Counted from the first letter of the stretch, positions 26,642 to 35,709 are shown. The stretch is DNA of 64,000 nucleotides from Anaerolineaceae bacterium (GCA_029975475.1 JARKPB010000003.1:322067-386066); one strand, 5' to 3'. The notes: generated from the letters alone by a model not told the origin. Made by a program: numbers and translations.

Positions 26642-29160
26642 TGCCCCGTCAATCCAACAGCCCCCGCTCCATCTCCTCCCCCACCATCTGGCGGGCAGCC
26701 TTGTTCTGCTCGGGAATTGGCGGGGCATTCCTTGTGACCGGACTGCTGCTCAAGCCGCCCGCCGCGTTTACCTGGTCATTGTGGGCGGTGGTCGCTGTCA
26801 CAGCCGCCGGCACTCTGGCCGCGCTCGCCGGAGGAATTTTCTTTCCCAGGCTGCGGCCGCTCTACCACCGGCTAAGCGCTTTCCGCCGCGTTTCTCTCCT
26901 GGCGCGCTTACTGCCTGTGGTAACGCTGCTGATCGCCTGGCTTGGGCTGCTCTGGCCTCAAGGGCGTATTGCGGGGCTGGACGCATACCTGATCCGCCTG
27001 CAACCATTGCTGGGCTGGCTGGCTATCAGCGCGTTTGCCGCGCTGGTGGCGCTGCTGCTCACCAGCCGCCAGCCCTTCTCTCCGGTTGACCGGCAGTTCT
27101 GGCTGGCGTGGGCGGTGTTTCTTGGTCTGGCAGCGCTGCTCTGGCTGCTGGCCGCTTTGACCGGGCTGGGAGTCCGTGTGAGCAGCGGTTTCTGGAATAA
27201 GGCCGCTGTGCCCTTGACCGGGCTGCAGCTCTTCGGGTTAATCATCGCGGGCCTGTGGGCCGATTTAACCCCCGCGCTGCGCCGGGCGCGTTCGCGCTGG
27301 CTGGACGCTGCCCTCTTCCTGCTCATCTGGGGGCTGGCCGCCTGGGCCTGGACCTTGCAGCCCGCGCCCTCCAGCACTTTCTCCAGTGATGCCTGGCTTC
27401 CCAACCTGGCCAATTACCCGTCCTCCGACGCGGCTACCTTTGATCTGATGGGGCAGTCGATCCTGATCGGCGAGGGGATCCGCACCTCAATTGATAAACC
27501 GCTATACCTGGCTTTGCGCGCCCTTTTTAATCTCGCCTGCGGTTCGGCCTATCCGTGCGTCAACCAATTACAGGCCGCCTTCCTGGCGCTCATCCCCGCG
27601 GTGCTTTACCTTCTTGGCCGCAGGCTGAACAGCCGCGGTTTTGGTCTGATGCTGGCGGGGGCAGCAGTATTCAAGGAATTAAACGGCCAGGCGCTGACCA
27701 ATTTAATTCAGTTAACCAATGCCCAGGAAGCCATGACCGAACTGCCAACCCTGCTGCTACTGGCCGTCTTCACCCTCCTGCTGGCGGCCTGGCTGCGCGC
27801 TCCCGAGCGCATTCTCGACTGGCGATTACTGGCTGCGGGCGGCGCGCTCGGCCTGGCCGGGTTGATCCGCCTGAACGCTTTCACCATCCTGCCCTTTGCC
27901 CTGCTGCTGGTCGCGCTGTCCGCCGGCCACGCTCGCGGGCGCTGGTGGAAAGCCCCCGCCCTGTTCAGCCTGATCTTCCTGCTGGCCTGGCTGCCGTGGA
28001 TGATTCGCTGCCAGATCGTGGAAGGCAATGCCTTTGCGTTCGTCAATACCAAGACCAGCGGCGTGATCCTCAAAAATCGTTATAACCCCATCCTTCAGGA
28101 AAGCAATCCCGCCCCTTCAGGCACGGCGGCCCCCGCGGCCATCCCGACCAACGCGCAAATGCCGACAGTGGAATCCGATAACAGTGGCTTTGCCGGGCTG
28201 GTCTTTTCGATTGTCAATCATTATGCCCACAACCTGATCGCATCCGCGTTTGTCATTCCGCCTGATCCCCGCCACTACGCGGTGGCTGCTTATTACCGCC
28301 TGCCGTACTGGCAGCTGAACTGGAACGGCCGTCTGGCCGCGCTGGACGCTGCCAGTCTGGTCCTCAACCTGCTGCTCCTAACCGGCGGGATCGCTCTCGC
28401 CTGGCGCCGGCAGGGTTGGGCCGGGTTGACCCCGCTGGCAGTGCTGCTGGGATACACTGCCGCCAGCGCCGCTTCGCTCACTTCAGGCGGCCGCTACCTG
28501 CAACCGGCCGACTGGGTGATTTATTTCTACCATTTATTCGCCCTGTGGTACCTCGCGGCCGCAGTCCTGGTCCGCCTGGGCCTGGCCCCGCTCGGATCGG
28601 CGCTGCCAGCTCATTCGCATGCCGTTGTATCAACCGGCGGTCTGGCCTGGCGTGCGCCGTTCGCCGCCGTCCTGCTCACCCTGTGTCTGGGCTTTCTGCC
28701 CGCCGGGCTGGAACGAACTTTTCCCGTCCGCTACCCGCTGCCGGATGCCTCCCGTCTGGCTGAAACGCTGGAAGAAAATCAAGACATCCAGCGCTGGTTG
28801 ACCAGCGACCCTCAGGCGGTTTTGATTGGCGGCAGGATGCTCTACCCGCGCTATTATCCGGCGGATCAGGGAGATAACCGGGTTGAATCACACACGCCGT
28901 TTTCAGCCAAACCGTATCCCCATCTGGTGTTCTGGCTGCTGAACCGCGAACGGATCCCGGTGGTGCTGCCGCTGGCAGATCCTCCGGCGGACCTGCCCAA
29001 CGCCAGCGATGCGGTTGTGCTGGGCTGCCGCGAAAAAGACCGCATTCAGGCTCTGGCGGTCTGGCGGCTGCGTCCAACCAGCGGTACCGATGGCGAAACG
29101 ATTGAGCCGCTCGCGCTCCCACCTCAAGGCCCGCTGCGCTGCCCGCTGACTGTTCCCTGA
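26641..29160 (+). CDS. Large polytopic membrane protein, putative GT-C glycosyltransferase
   Basis: 839 residues with about 13-15 hydrophobic helices. The extracytoplasmic loop after helix 6 has SSDAATFDLMGQSILIGEG, resembling the acidic loop of GT-C (GT39/GT83-like) enzymes that use polyprenyl-phosphate sugars, and a second loop contains SAYPCVNQLQAAFLALIPA. The C-terminal 120 residues form a soluble domain. I infer a lipid-linked-sugar transferase acting on the exported glycan; the polyprenyl-phosphate hexose synthase at 9014 could provide its donor. No catalytic residue is proven. Confidence 0.6.
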   Translation: MPRQSNSPRSISSPTIWRAALFCSGIGGAFLVTGLLLKPPAAFTWSLWAVVAVTAAGTLAALAGGIFFPRLRPLYHRLSAFRRVSLLARLLPVVTLLIAWLGLLWPQGRIAGLDAYLIRLQPLLGWLAISAFAALVALLLTSRQPFSPVDRQFWLAWAVFLGLAALLWLLAALTGLGVRVSSGFWNKAAVPLTGLQLFGLIIAGLWADLTPALRRARSRWLDAALFLLIWGLAAWAWTLQPAPSSTFSSDAWLPNLANYPSSDAATFDLMGQSILIGEGIRTSIDKPLYLALRALFNLACGSAYPCVNQLQAAFLALIPAVLYLLGRRLNSRGFGLMLAGAAVFKELNGQALTNLIQLTNAQEAMTELPTLLLLAVFTLLLAAWLRAPERILDWRLLAAGGALGLAGLIRLNAFTILPFALLLVALSAGHARGRWWKAPALFSLIFLLAWLPWMIRCQIVEGNAFAFVNTKTSGVILKNRYNPILQESNPAPSGTAAPAAIPTNAQMPTVESDNSGFAGLVFSIVNHYAHNLIASAFVIPPDPRHYAVAAYYRLPYWQLNWNGRLAALDAASLVLNLLLLTGGIALAWRRQGWAGLTPLAVLLGYTAASAASLTSGGRYLQPADWVIYFYHLFALWYLAAAVLVRLGLAPLGSALPAHSHAVVSTGGLAWRAPFAAVLLTLCLGFLPAGLERTFPVRYPLPDASRLAETLEENQDIQRWLTSDPQAVLIGGRMLYPRYYPADQGDNRVESHTPFSAKPYPHLVFWLLNRERIPVVLPLADPPADLPNASDAVVLGCREKDRIQALAVWRLRPTSGTDGETIEPLALPPQGPLRCPLTVP

Positions 29161-29243
29161 AACCGCAGGACCGGCATCATCTATCCGGCAGGTTTGCGGT
29201 ACAATAAACACGGATCCTGTCCCCCACCTAGCAGGGATTACCA

Positions 29244-30302
29244 ATGGAATTATTGGATTCGATCAGCGCTTCCATCCTTTCTGCCGCGCTGCTGGCAGCC
29301 GCCATCAGCCTGGCAGCGGTTTTCCTTTCCATCTGGCTGGCAAAACGCGCCGGCTTGATGGATATTCCCGGTGCCGCGCCGCATAAACAGCATGCGCGCC
29401 CAACCCCGCTGGCCGGCGGATTGACCCTTGCGATCACCCTGACTGCCCTGTTTTTTCTTTTTCAATACTGGCAAGAGCCCAAGATTGCCTGGCTGCTCGC
29501 CGGAGCCGGGGTAATATTTACTTTTGGGCTGCTGGACGACCGCAAAGCCTTGCGGGCTTTTCCAAAACTGGGGGGGCAGGTGCTGGCCGCTTTGATCCTG
29601 GTACTTTCGGGCACATCCATCCAAATCCTAAAAAGTCCGCCGCTGGCTGGTCTGGGGCTGCCGTGGCTGGCTTCCGCTTTGAACATCGCCCTGACTTTCT
29701 TCTGGATCATCGGCATCACCAACGCGCTTAATCTGGTGGACAGCATGGACGGTCTGGCAGTCAGCCTGAGCGGGCTCGCCTTCGCGTTCTTCACCCTGGG
29801 CGCGCTGGTGTCAGGTCAGGCACAGCTTGCCGTGTTTCTGGCCGCGTTAAGCGGCATCGCGCTGGTGCTGTACTTTTTCAACGCCCCGCCTGCCCGTCTC
29901 TTCCTGGGCGATTCCGGCGCCCAAACCCTGGGATTTCTGCTGGCCGGAGCAGCCATTCTCTACAACCCGCTTGACAAAGCCCAGGCGTCTTCCTGGTTTT
30001 TGCCCATTCTTTTCTGCGGCGTGCCGATTTTTGACACCTGCCTGGTCTTCTTTTCCCGCCTGCGGCGGAAGCTGCCCTTCTACCGCGCCGGCCTGGACCA
30101 TACCTACCACCGTCTGGTTCGGCTTGGGCTTTCTCCCGCCCATGCCGTGCGGGTGATGGTCTTCGCGGCCGTCCTGCTGGATACCCTGGCTTTCCTGGCC
30201 ATCAACCTGCCGCCGCTGGCTGCCAACGCGGTCTTTGCTGCCTGTTTGCTGGCGGGCGCCAGCCTGATTGTCTATCTCGACCGGCCAAAGTTTACCCCGT
30301 AG
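29244..30302 (+). CDS. Undecaprenyl-phosphate N-acetylhexosamine-1-phosphate transferase (WecA/TagO/MraY family)
   Basis: 352 residues, about ten membrane helices. NALNLVDSMDGLAVSLSG and FLGDSGAQTLGFLLAG are the Mg2+-binding and catalytic motifs; DHTYHRLVRLGLS is the HxxHR-like cytoplasmic loop. The early HARPTPLAGGL is the nucleotide-sugar loop. It starts glycan synthesis by putting the first sugar-phosphate on the lipid carrier. It has its own gap of 83 bp with a TACAAT box near 29199 and may be separately transcribed. Confidence 0.92.
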   Translation: MELLDSISASILSAALLAAAISLAAVFLSIWLAKRAGLMDIPGAAPHKQHARPTPLAGGLTLAITLTALFFLFQYWQEPKIAWLLAGAGVIFTFGLLDDRKALRAFPKLGGQVLAALILVLSGTSIQILKSPPLAGLGLPWLASALNIALTFFWIIGITNALNLVDSMDGLAVSLSGLAFAFFTLGALVSGQAQLAVFLAALSGIALVLYFFNAPPARLFLGDSGAQTLGFLLAGAAILYNPLDKAQASSWFLPILFCGVPIFDTCLVFFSRLRRKLPFYRAGLDHTYHRLVRLGLSPAHAVRVMVFAAVLLDTLAFLAINLPPLAANAVFAACLLAGASLIVYLDRPKFTP

Positions 30303-30368
30303 AGGGCCGCCGGCTGCCCGTCCGCCAGAATTTACTCAAACACCTTCTTCCCCATAAAGAGTACACCC

Positions 30369-30941
30369 ATGACCCCCTCCCTGGACCACTTTGGCCTGCT
30401 GGCGCCCTTCTACGAACGCTTCATCCAGCCGAAATTTCCGGAAAAATTAGTGCAATTGGCCGCTCTTTCGTCTTCAGCGCGCGTACTGGACTGCGGCGGC
30501 GGCACCGGCCGGGTGGCTCAGTTCCTGTGCGAGCGCGCCGGGCTGGTCACTTTGGCCGATCAGAGTCTGAAGATGCTGGCCGAGGCGCGGAAAAAAGCCT
30601 GCCTCTTCCCCGCCAGCGCGGATGCCGAGCACCTGCCCTTCCCCGCAGACTGCTTTGACGCCGTGTTGATGGTAGACGCGCTCCACCACGTCAACAGCCA
30701 GGCCGAGACCGCCGCCGAGCTTTGGCGCGTGCTGCGCCCCGGCGGGCGCATCGTGATCGAAGAACCGGATATCCGCACCTTCGGGGTCAAGCTGATCGCC
30801 CTGGCGGAAAAGCTGCTGCTGATGCGCAGCCATTTCCTGAGCGCCGCGCAGATCATCACGCTTTTTGAAAAGCATCCCGCCGCCCGCTGCGCCGTCCACG
30901 CCGAGGCCGGCACGGTCTGGGTGGTGGTGGAGAAGGGGTAA
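30369..30941 (+). CDS. Class I SAM-dependent methyltransferase
   Basis: 190 residues. VLDCGGGTGRVAQFL (about 39-53) is the SAM-binding motif I, LADQSLKML motif II region and LPFPADCFDAVLMVDALHHV motif IV. UbiE/Methyltransf_11 type; the acceptor (quinone, lipid or other small molecule) is unknown. Last plus-strand gene before the convergent polymerase cassette, 37 bp away. Confidence 0.85.
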   Translation: MTPSLDHFGLLAPFYERFIQPKFPEKLVQLAALSSSARVLDCGGGTGRVAQFLCERAGLVTLADQSLKMLAEARKKACLFPASADAEHLPFPADCFDAVLMVDALHHVNSQAETAAELWRVLRPGGRIVIEEPDIRTFGVKLIALAEKLLLMRSHFLSAAQIITLFEKHPAARCAVHAEAGTVWVVVEKG

Positions 30942-30978
30942 CCTCAGATCTTAAAGAAGCACTGAATATACCCGTAGC

Positions 30979-33261
30979 TCACATCATCACATCGCTCACC
31001 TCACCGCTGAACGCGCGAATCCGCCGCCTCCCGGCCGCCGCCGCGTCCCCGCCGCTGAGGCCGCGCCGTGACGGCAGCGGGAACAACCGCCCCGGCTCCA
31101 CCCCGCGCACCGCCTCCGCGCTGATTCCAAACGGGCACAGCACCGTCTCCGCCGCGCGCAGCAGCAGCTCAATGTAGCGCGCGCTGTCCACTCCGCGCGG
31201 ATCCGGCCGGGTGGGCAGATCCCAGGCGTGAACCCCCCCGCCGCGCAGGTAGACAAAATACAGGCGCTGGCCCGGCTCGGCGCGCTTTCCAGCCGCCTGC
31301 AGCTGCGCGGCAGCCTGTGCCGCCGGCGAGGGTGAGCGGTACTTCTCCAGTTCGCGGCTCAACTTCTGCCCTACCAGCAATTTCTCCAGCGGAGCGCGCC
31401 CCTCGCGCAGCTGGCGTATGCGCCGCCGCAGCGCCGTCAGCGCCTCGGGGATCAGCGCGCGCGCTGCCGCCGCGTCCTTGCCGCGCGCCAGGATGGTCAG
31501 CAATTCCATCTGCGCTTCGGCGATAAAGGGCGGGCTGTCGCGCCGGCGCGCTTCGATCCCGCGCGTCTTGATGCTGCCATCCTGGAAGACGCCAAAATAG
31601 CGGTTCGGCACCGGCACCGCCTCGTTCACCCGCGAGGGCAAAAAAGCCACCCAGCGGAAGATGCCGTCCAGGGCGATTGGCAGGCCGGTGCGGCGCGAGA
31701 TCTCCTCGAGCAGCGGGGTGTAATCGCTCACCCGGGTGGTACCCTCACGTTTCAACCACATTCCGTCCACATACAGATGCAGCACCTCGAAGCCCTGCCG
31801 TTCGGCGGCCTCCTTGGCCGCCAGCAGCGCCTCGCGTCCGCCGTTGGTGACCGCCTCGTGCGATTCGATTCGCCCAAAGCGCGCGTTTTTATAACCCAGG
31901 TAGCCAAAACAGGTCACCAGCAGCCACTTGTGCGCCGAGGCGCGCACCTGATAAAGCGGACGCAGCGGATCGTCCGCCGCCATCTCCGCCAGGCGCTGCT
32001 TGAGAGCGATGCGCTTGTTCAACAGCGGTTCCAGCGTGCGCGGAATCAACCCGGGCGGCTGATCCGTGGAAGGCTCGCCCTCCGAACGGGTGGTTTCCGG
32101 CGAAATATTGGCGTGCACCATGATGCTCGGGTACATCGAAATGAAGTCCACCTCGCCCACATTGCTGTGCAGCCCGGTGATCGGCTGGTAAACCAGCCCG
32201 CCCTGGTCGTAGCGCAGCAGATCCAGCGCGCTCTTGGGCCGCTCGGCCTCCTGCTTGTGCCAGGGCACCAGCACCCCGCCGCGCAGCGCGGTGAGCATCT
32301 GCATCGAAGAGATGCCCGAACCGGGTGAAGTGCGCGCCGCGGCCTGCACCGGCTGAGCGGTCACCCGCGCCGCCTCCAGCACGCCCTCCAGGTCGTAATC
32401 ATCCCACAGCATGGCGTTGCGGCGGTCAATATGCCAGCGGCCAAACAGCAGCACCTGCGGCCCGCGGTAGACTACCTGGCCGTAAGAAAAATAAGAGCGC
32501 GCTTTGCGGTGAGCCGTGCCGCGCCCGAACTCGCGGTTGAGCGGCAGCGCCACCCCGCAGGCTGAAGAAGCCTCGAGCAGGCGCGGCAGCAGCCAGGTAT
32601 CGCCAAAACTGGTCAGCAGAATATCCGGGTCGTGGCGCTGGATCAGCGCGCTCAGGTTGACCAGCAGCGGGCGCAGCGGCTCAAAGGCCAGGCGGTAGCG
32701 GCAGCCGCCCACCGCCGCCTCCAGGAAGCGCGGCTCGGCGTGGGTCGGGTCGCAGTCTGGCGCCAGGGTCAGCGTGCGCAGCGGCGCCGGAGCGGGATCC
32801 AGATCCCAGGGAGAATCCAGCACTTCCAGCGCCAGCAGCCGCCCGCCCGCACCGCAGTCGAAACGGCAGCGCGCCAGCGGAAAGGCGCCAGTCTCGGCGG
32901 CAAAACGCAGCCAGATATTCAGGTCAGCGTCATAGAAGTTCAACCGCGGAAACTCATCCTGGAGAGACTGAAACAGGCGCGGTTGATCGGGCGCGTGCGG
33001 CACCTCCACCGCCAGCACCGGCAGCAGCCCGGGGTGAAAGAGGTCCTGGCGCTCGGTGCGGCTCAATCGCACCGGGATCGGCTGGGCGCGCAAATACTGC
33101 CACAGGCGGCGCAGCTCGCCATCCGGCCCGGCGGCGTAGAAGCGCACCGCAAACGTCCGGCGCAGGCGCAGCCGCCGCCCGTCATCCGCCAGCGCCCACA
33201 GCGCCAGCCCGTCCGCCGCGTCTTCATAAATATCCAGCAGCCAGCCGGTAAACTCAGCCAT
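30979..33261 (-). CDS. Family B DNA polymerase homologue with altered catalytic motifs (PolB2-like)
   Basis: 760 residues. Polymerase motif A DFISMYPSIM (372-381) and motif B KWLLVTCFGYLGYKNARFG (445-463) are intact in outline, and the thumb motif KTRGIEARRRDSP (565-577) is well kept. Motif C, normally YxDTDS, is YVDGMW (497-502): the first Asp (D499) stays, the second is Met. The exonuclease motifs are also degraded: Exo I region LTLAPDCD (164-171) lacks DxE, Exo II is TSFGDTW, and the Exo III Asp is missing after Y289. This matches what I know of the archaeal 'inactivated' PolB2 group, where a role in damage tolerance or mutagenesis has been proposed. Its start overlaps the 89-residue gene by 8 nt. 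Confidence 0.88.
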   Translation of the reverse strand: MAEFTGWLLDIYEDAADGLALWALADDGRRLRLRRTFAVRFYAAGPDGELRRLWQYLRAQPIPVRLSRTERQDLFHPGLLPVLAVEVPHAPDQPRLFQSLQDEFPRLNFYDADLNIWLRFAAETGAFPLARCRFDCGAGGRLLALEVLDSPWDLDPAPAPLRTLTLAPDCDPTHAEPRFLEAAVGGCRYRLAFEPLRPLLVNLSALIQRHDPDILLTSFGDTWLLPRLLEASSACGVALPLNREFGRGTAHRKARSYFSYGQVVYRGPQVLLFGRWHIDRRNAMLWDDYDLEGVLEAARVTAQPVQAAARTSPGSGISSMQMLTALRGGVLVPWHKQEAERPKSALDLLRYDQGGLVYQPITGLHSNVGEVDFISMYPSIMVHANISPETTRSEGEPSTDQPPGLIPRTLEPLLNKRIALKQRLAEMAADDPLRPLYQVRASAHKWLLVTCFGYLGYKNARFGRIESHEAVTNGGREALLAAKEAAERQGFEVLHLYVDGMWLKREGTTRVSDYTPLLEEISRRTGLPIALDGIFRWVAFLPSRVNEAVPVPNRYFGVFQDGSIKTRGIEARRRDSPPFIAEAQMELLTILARGKDAAAARALIPEALTALRRRIRQLREGRAPLEKLLVGQKLSRELEKYRSPSPAAQAAAQLQAAGKRAEPGQRLYFVYLRGGGVHAWDLPTRPDPRGVDSARYIELLLRAAETVLCPFGISAEAVRGVEPGRLFPLPSRRGLSGGDAAAAGRRRIRAFSGEVSDVMM

Positions 33262-33523
33262 CGGTGCCCGACTGCGCCAGGCGCTCGACCAGCGCGCGCA
33301 GGCGCAGCACCTCCTTGTGTTCTTCGAGAAGCATCGCCAGCAGGAAGGTCTCCATCGGCAGCGCGTTGGAGGCGTAGGCCGCCGCGGCCAGGTGCTTGCG
33401 CGCCGCGCTGAACAGGTCGTCCAGCGCCAGCTGATCGCTGCGGCGCAGCGCGCGGCGGAAGCGCGCGAAGGACTGCTCCTCCTCCATGAACATCTGGGTA
33501 ATGGAAGGCAGGGTGCGGCCCAT
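33254..33523 (-). CDS. Small helical protein of the polymerase cassette
   Basis: 89 residues, not recognised. Predicted all-helical: FMEEEQSFARFRRALRRSD, then LDDLFSAARKHLAAAAYASNALP, then LLAMLLEEHKEVLRLRALVERL. It sits between the RecA-like gene (2-bp gap) and the polymerase gene (8-bp overlap), so stoichiometric co-expression is expected. A bridging or regulatory subunit is a reasonable guess. Confidence 0.75.
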   Translation of the reverse strand: MGRTLPSITQMFMEEEQSFARFRRALRRSDQLALDDLFSAARKHLAAAAYASNALPMETFLLAMLLEEHKEVLRLRALVERLAQSGTDG

Positions 33524-33525
33524 CT

Positions 33526-34104
33526 TCAGCCCTCCGTCAGGCCGAGGCTAGTTTCCATCCCCGGCAGCGGCAGCGGCGCCGGCTGCGCGGCGGATGAACT
33601 TTCCACCGCGAAGTAGAGCGCCTCGGCCGCCTCCTGCAGGATGTGCAGCAGCGGCAGGCGCGTGGCGCATACCTCGGCCGGCGGGCGCGCACTGACCAGC
33701 ACCGGCGCGGCGCGGCTCAACCGGGTAAGCTGGACGATGCAGCGCTCCAGCAGGCGGCGGCTCTCGGCCATGCGCACATTCTCATCATAAAAAGTTTGCA
33801 GCAGGTCGAGCGCCATCACCGGCTGATCACCGGGCTGCAGGTTTTGCAGCAGGGTGACCATCTGATAGCAGGTGAAGGCCCGCGCCAGGCGGATGCGCCC
33901 CAGGGCGGCATGCACGGCGGCGGTGCGGCGGCGCAGGTGGCGCGCCACCGGGTAGGCGTTGAAGCAGTTGCCGCCGTCCACGACCTGCAGCGGCCCGGCC
34001 AGCGCCAGTTCTGCGGCGGCCTCCAGCATGCGCGGGATGGTGGCCCGGTCGCCAATGATCACAGCCAGACGGCTGGAGAGGGGAAAGGAAAGGGAAGTGT
34101 TCAT
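33526..34104 (-). CDS. RecA/RadA-fold protein without a P-loop
   Basis: 192 residues. The order of elements is that of RecA/RadA: strand RLAVIIGDRATIP where the Walker A GxxxxGKT should be but is not, VVDGGNCFNAYPVARH like the post-Walker strand, RLARAFTCYQMVTLLQ (72-87) like the Rad51/RadA core, and PVMALDLLQTFYDENV with a Walker B-type Asp (D100), then LLERCIVQLTRLSRAAPVLVSA. ATP binding is therefore unlikely. First gene of the three-gene polymerase unit; GGAAG lies before the ATG. It may be a structural mediator binding DNA, RecA or the polymerase, in the way ImuA acts in the imuAB-dnaE2 cassette (analogy only). Confidence 0.7.
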   Translation of the reverse strand: MNTSLSFPLSSRLAVIIGDRATIPRMLEAAAELALAGPLQVVDGGNCFNAYPVARHLRRRTAAVHAALGRIRLARAFTCYQMVTLLQNLQPGDQPVMALDLLQTFYDENVRMAESRRLLERCIVQLTRLSRAAPVLVSARPPAEVCATRLPLLHILQEAAEALYFAVESSSAAQPAPLPLPGMETSLGLTEG

Positions 34105-34316
34105 GCTTCCAGCTTACCCGGGCGGTCAGCGCTTGCCAATCCCCCCTCAGGCGGGGAAACGGGCCGGGTCAGGGGGTTGGCCAGGGCTGGGGGCCGCGCC
34201 GGACGGGTGGGCTACCGGTGGGGGATAAGGAAGCCCGGCGGGCCTTGAGGGGGCGCAGCCGGGTATATAATCATTTCAGATAAGCAGAAGCAATGGAAGA
34301 AAGGATCGGGGGGGGT
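34105..34316. other. GC-rich divergent intergenic region
   Basis: Lies between the start of the RecA-like gene (-) and the hairpin before the SnoaL-like gene (+). Very G-rich on the plus strand (many GGGG runs between 34160 and 34260), with a lone TATATAATC near 34264. No gene is seen. Confidence 0.5.
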
Positions 34317-34359
34317 GTCACCCGGGTCTGCTGGCAATCCGGGCAGCGCCCCGGGTGAC
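34317..34359 (+). promoter_or_regulatory. Strong hairpin upstream of the SnoaL-like gene
   Basis: GTCACCCGGG (34317-34326) and CCCGGGTGAC (34350-34359) form a perfect 10-bp stem; the 23-nt loop can pair internally (CTGC with GCAG). It lies 77 nt before the ATG at 34437 in the likely leader. No T tract follows, so an attenuator or protein-binding site fits better than a plain terminator. Confidence 0.45.
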
Positions 34360-34436
34360 CGGGGGATGAATCAATCAGCAGCTTTACAGCCGTTCTCAAC
34401 CCCCGGGCAAGTCTGCTGAAACGGGAGGGAGTGACG

Positions 34437-34988
34437 ATGAAAGACGCAGCGATAGAAATCCGGCAAGTTTTGCAACGCTTTCAGGATGGCTATGTAGCCC
34501 GGGATATCCACAAACTGGATGAATTTATGCAGCTCTTTGTGCCCGGGATGGAGGCGGAGCTGATCGGGATTGGTGCATCTGCCCGCAATCAGCATGAATG
34601 GTTTGAAGGAGCCGAACGAATCCGTGAAATTGTTGAATCGGACTGGAAGTACTGGGGGGATGTCCGGCTGGGCGTTGATGAAGCCAAGATCACTGTCAAT
34701 GGTGAGGTAGCATGGTTATCAACCGTCGGAACCCTCCTTCAAACCAATCACATCCATTCTGACGAGGTAACCGAGAGCACTTTGCAGCAGATGAAAGAGA
34801 TGTTGGATGACCCAACGCTGACCCCCCGGGCTCGTTTGGTTGAAACGGCCCATTTTGGAGTTCGCCGGTGGAGAGAAAGGGAAAAACCAGAGGGATTCCC
34901 CTGGCCCTTTGTTTTTACAGCCGTTCTGGTCAAACAAGAGAACCAGTGGCGCTTCCACACCATTCATTGGTCCATGCCGGTTGACTGA
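34437..34988 (+). CDS. SnoaL-like / NTF2-fold protein
   Basis: 183 residues from the ATG at 34437, preceded by GGGAGGGAG. The N-terminal helix IEIRQVLQRFQDGYVARDIHKLDEFMQLFV and the end WRFHTIHWSMPVD fit the cone-shaped SnoaL_3/nuclear transport factor 2-like fold. An insertion near 105-135 carries HIHSDEVTESTLQQM. Members are enzymes or ligand-binding proteins; nothing here sets the ligand. Cytoplasmic, no signal peptide. Confidence 0.75.
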   Translation: MKDAAIEIRQVLQRFQDGYVARDIHKLDEFMQLFVPGMEAELIGIGASARNQHEWFEGAERIREIVESDWKYWGDVRLGVDEAKITVNGEVAWLSTVGTLLQTNHIHSDEVTESTLQQMKEMLDDPTLTPRARLVETAHFGVRRWREREKPEGFPWPFVFTAVLVKQENQWRFHTIHWSMPVD

Positions 34989-35028
34989 GCAAGGCGCGCC
35001 GCTGATAACCGCAGCAAACCCGTACATA

Positions 35029-35709
35029 ATGAGCCGCATCTACATCCCCACCACTTCCGAAGAAGATTGGCGTCTGTTTCTCGCCGAGCCGGAGAAACCA
35101 TGGCGTTCCGGCTGTTCGGCCAAAGAACTGGCTGAATGCTGGCAGCAAGCCAATGGGTTTCCCGCGGAGCTACAGCGGATGTTTGCCACTTGCGCTGAAC
35201 CGGTCTTGCGCGAATTGGAACTGCTGCTGGCCATCCCGGAATACCCGGTGGACCTGACCGACGGCAGGCGTCCCTCTCAAACCGATCTGTTCGTCCTGGC
35301 GCGCGCCAAAGACGGCCGGCTGGCCTGCATCATGGTCGAAGGCAGGGTGTCAGAGCCGTTTGGCGAGACACTGGAAGCCTGGCTCAAAGGCGCATCCGCA
35401 GGCAAGCGCAAGCGCCTGGACATCCTCTGCCAGGTACTGGGCTTGCGCTGTCCACCGCTCGCGCACCTCCGTTACCAGCTGTTCCACCGGACAGCCTCGG
35501 CGATCCTGGAGGCGAACCGGTTCAACGCCGAATACGCGATCATGATTGTGCATTCGTTCAGCCCAACGCACCGGCGGTTTTCGGATTACCAGGAATTTTT
35601 GAACCTTTTTGGAGTTGAAAGTACAATTAACACACTGGTCGAGCTGCCTGCGGTTGAGGGCCGTCGGGTTTTTACCGGTTGGGCGGTGGGGCAGCCGCGA
35701 GTGGGGTGA
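35029..35709 (+). CDS. DUF6946-like protein, possible PD-(D/E)xK-type fold
   Basis: 226 residues from the ATG at 35029; an upstream in-frame start at 34840 would overlap the SnoaL-like gene and is not used. Core pattern: PSQTDLFVLARAKDG, then CIMVEGRVSEPFGETLEAWL. An acidic residue at the end of one strand followed by ExR in the next resembles a nuclease-fold D...ExK site with Arg for Lys, which is my inference. Later FNAEYAIMIVHSF and RVFTGWAVG are conserved-looking. I recall this family as uncharacterised. Confidence 0.6.
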   Translation: MSRIYIPTTSEEDWRLFLAEPEKPWRSGCSAKELAECWQQANGFPAELQRMFATCAEPVLRELELLLAIPEYPVDLTDGRRPSQTDLFVLARAKDGRLACIMVEGRVSEPFGETLEAWLKGASAGKRKRLDILCQVLGLRCPPLAHLRYQLFHRTASAILEANRFNAEYAIMIVHSFSPTHRRFSDYQEFLNLFGVESTINTLVELPAVEGRRVFTGWAVGQPRVG

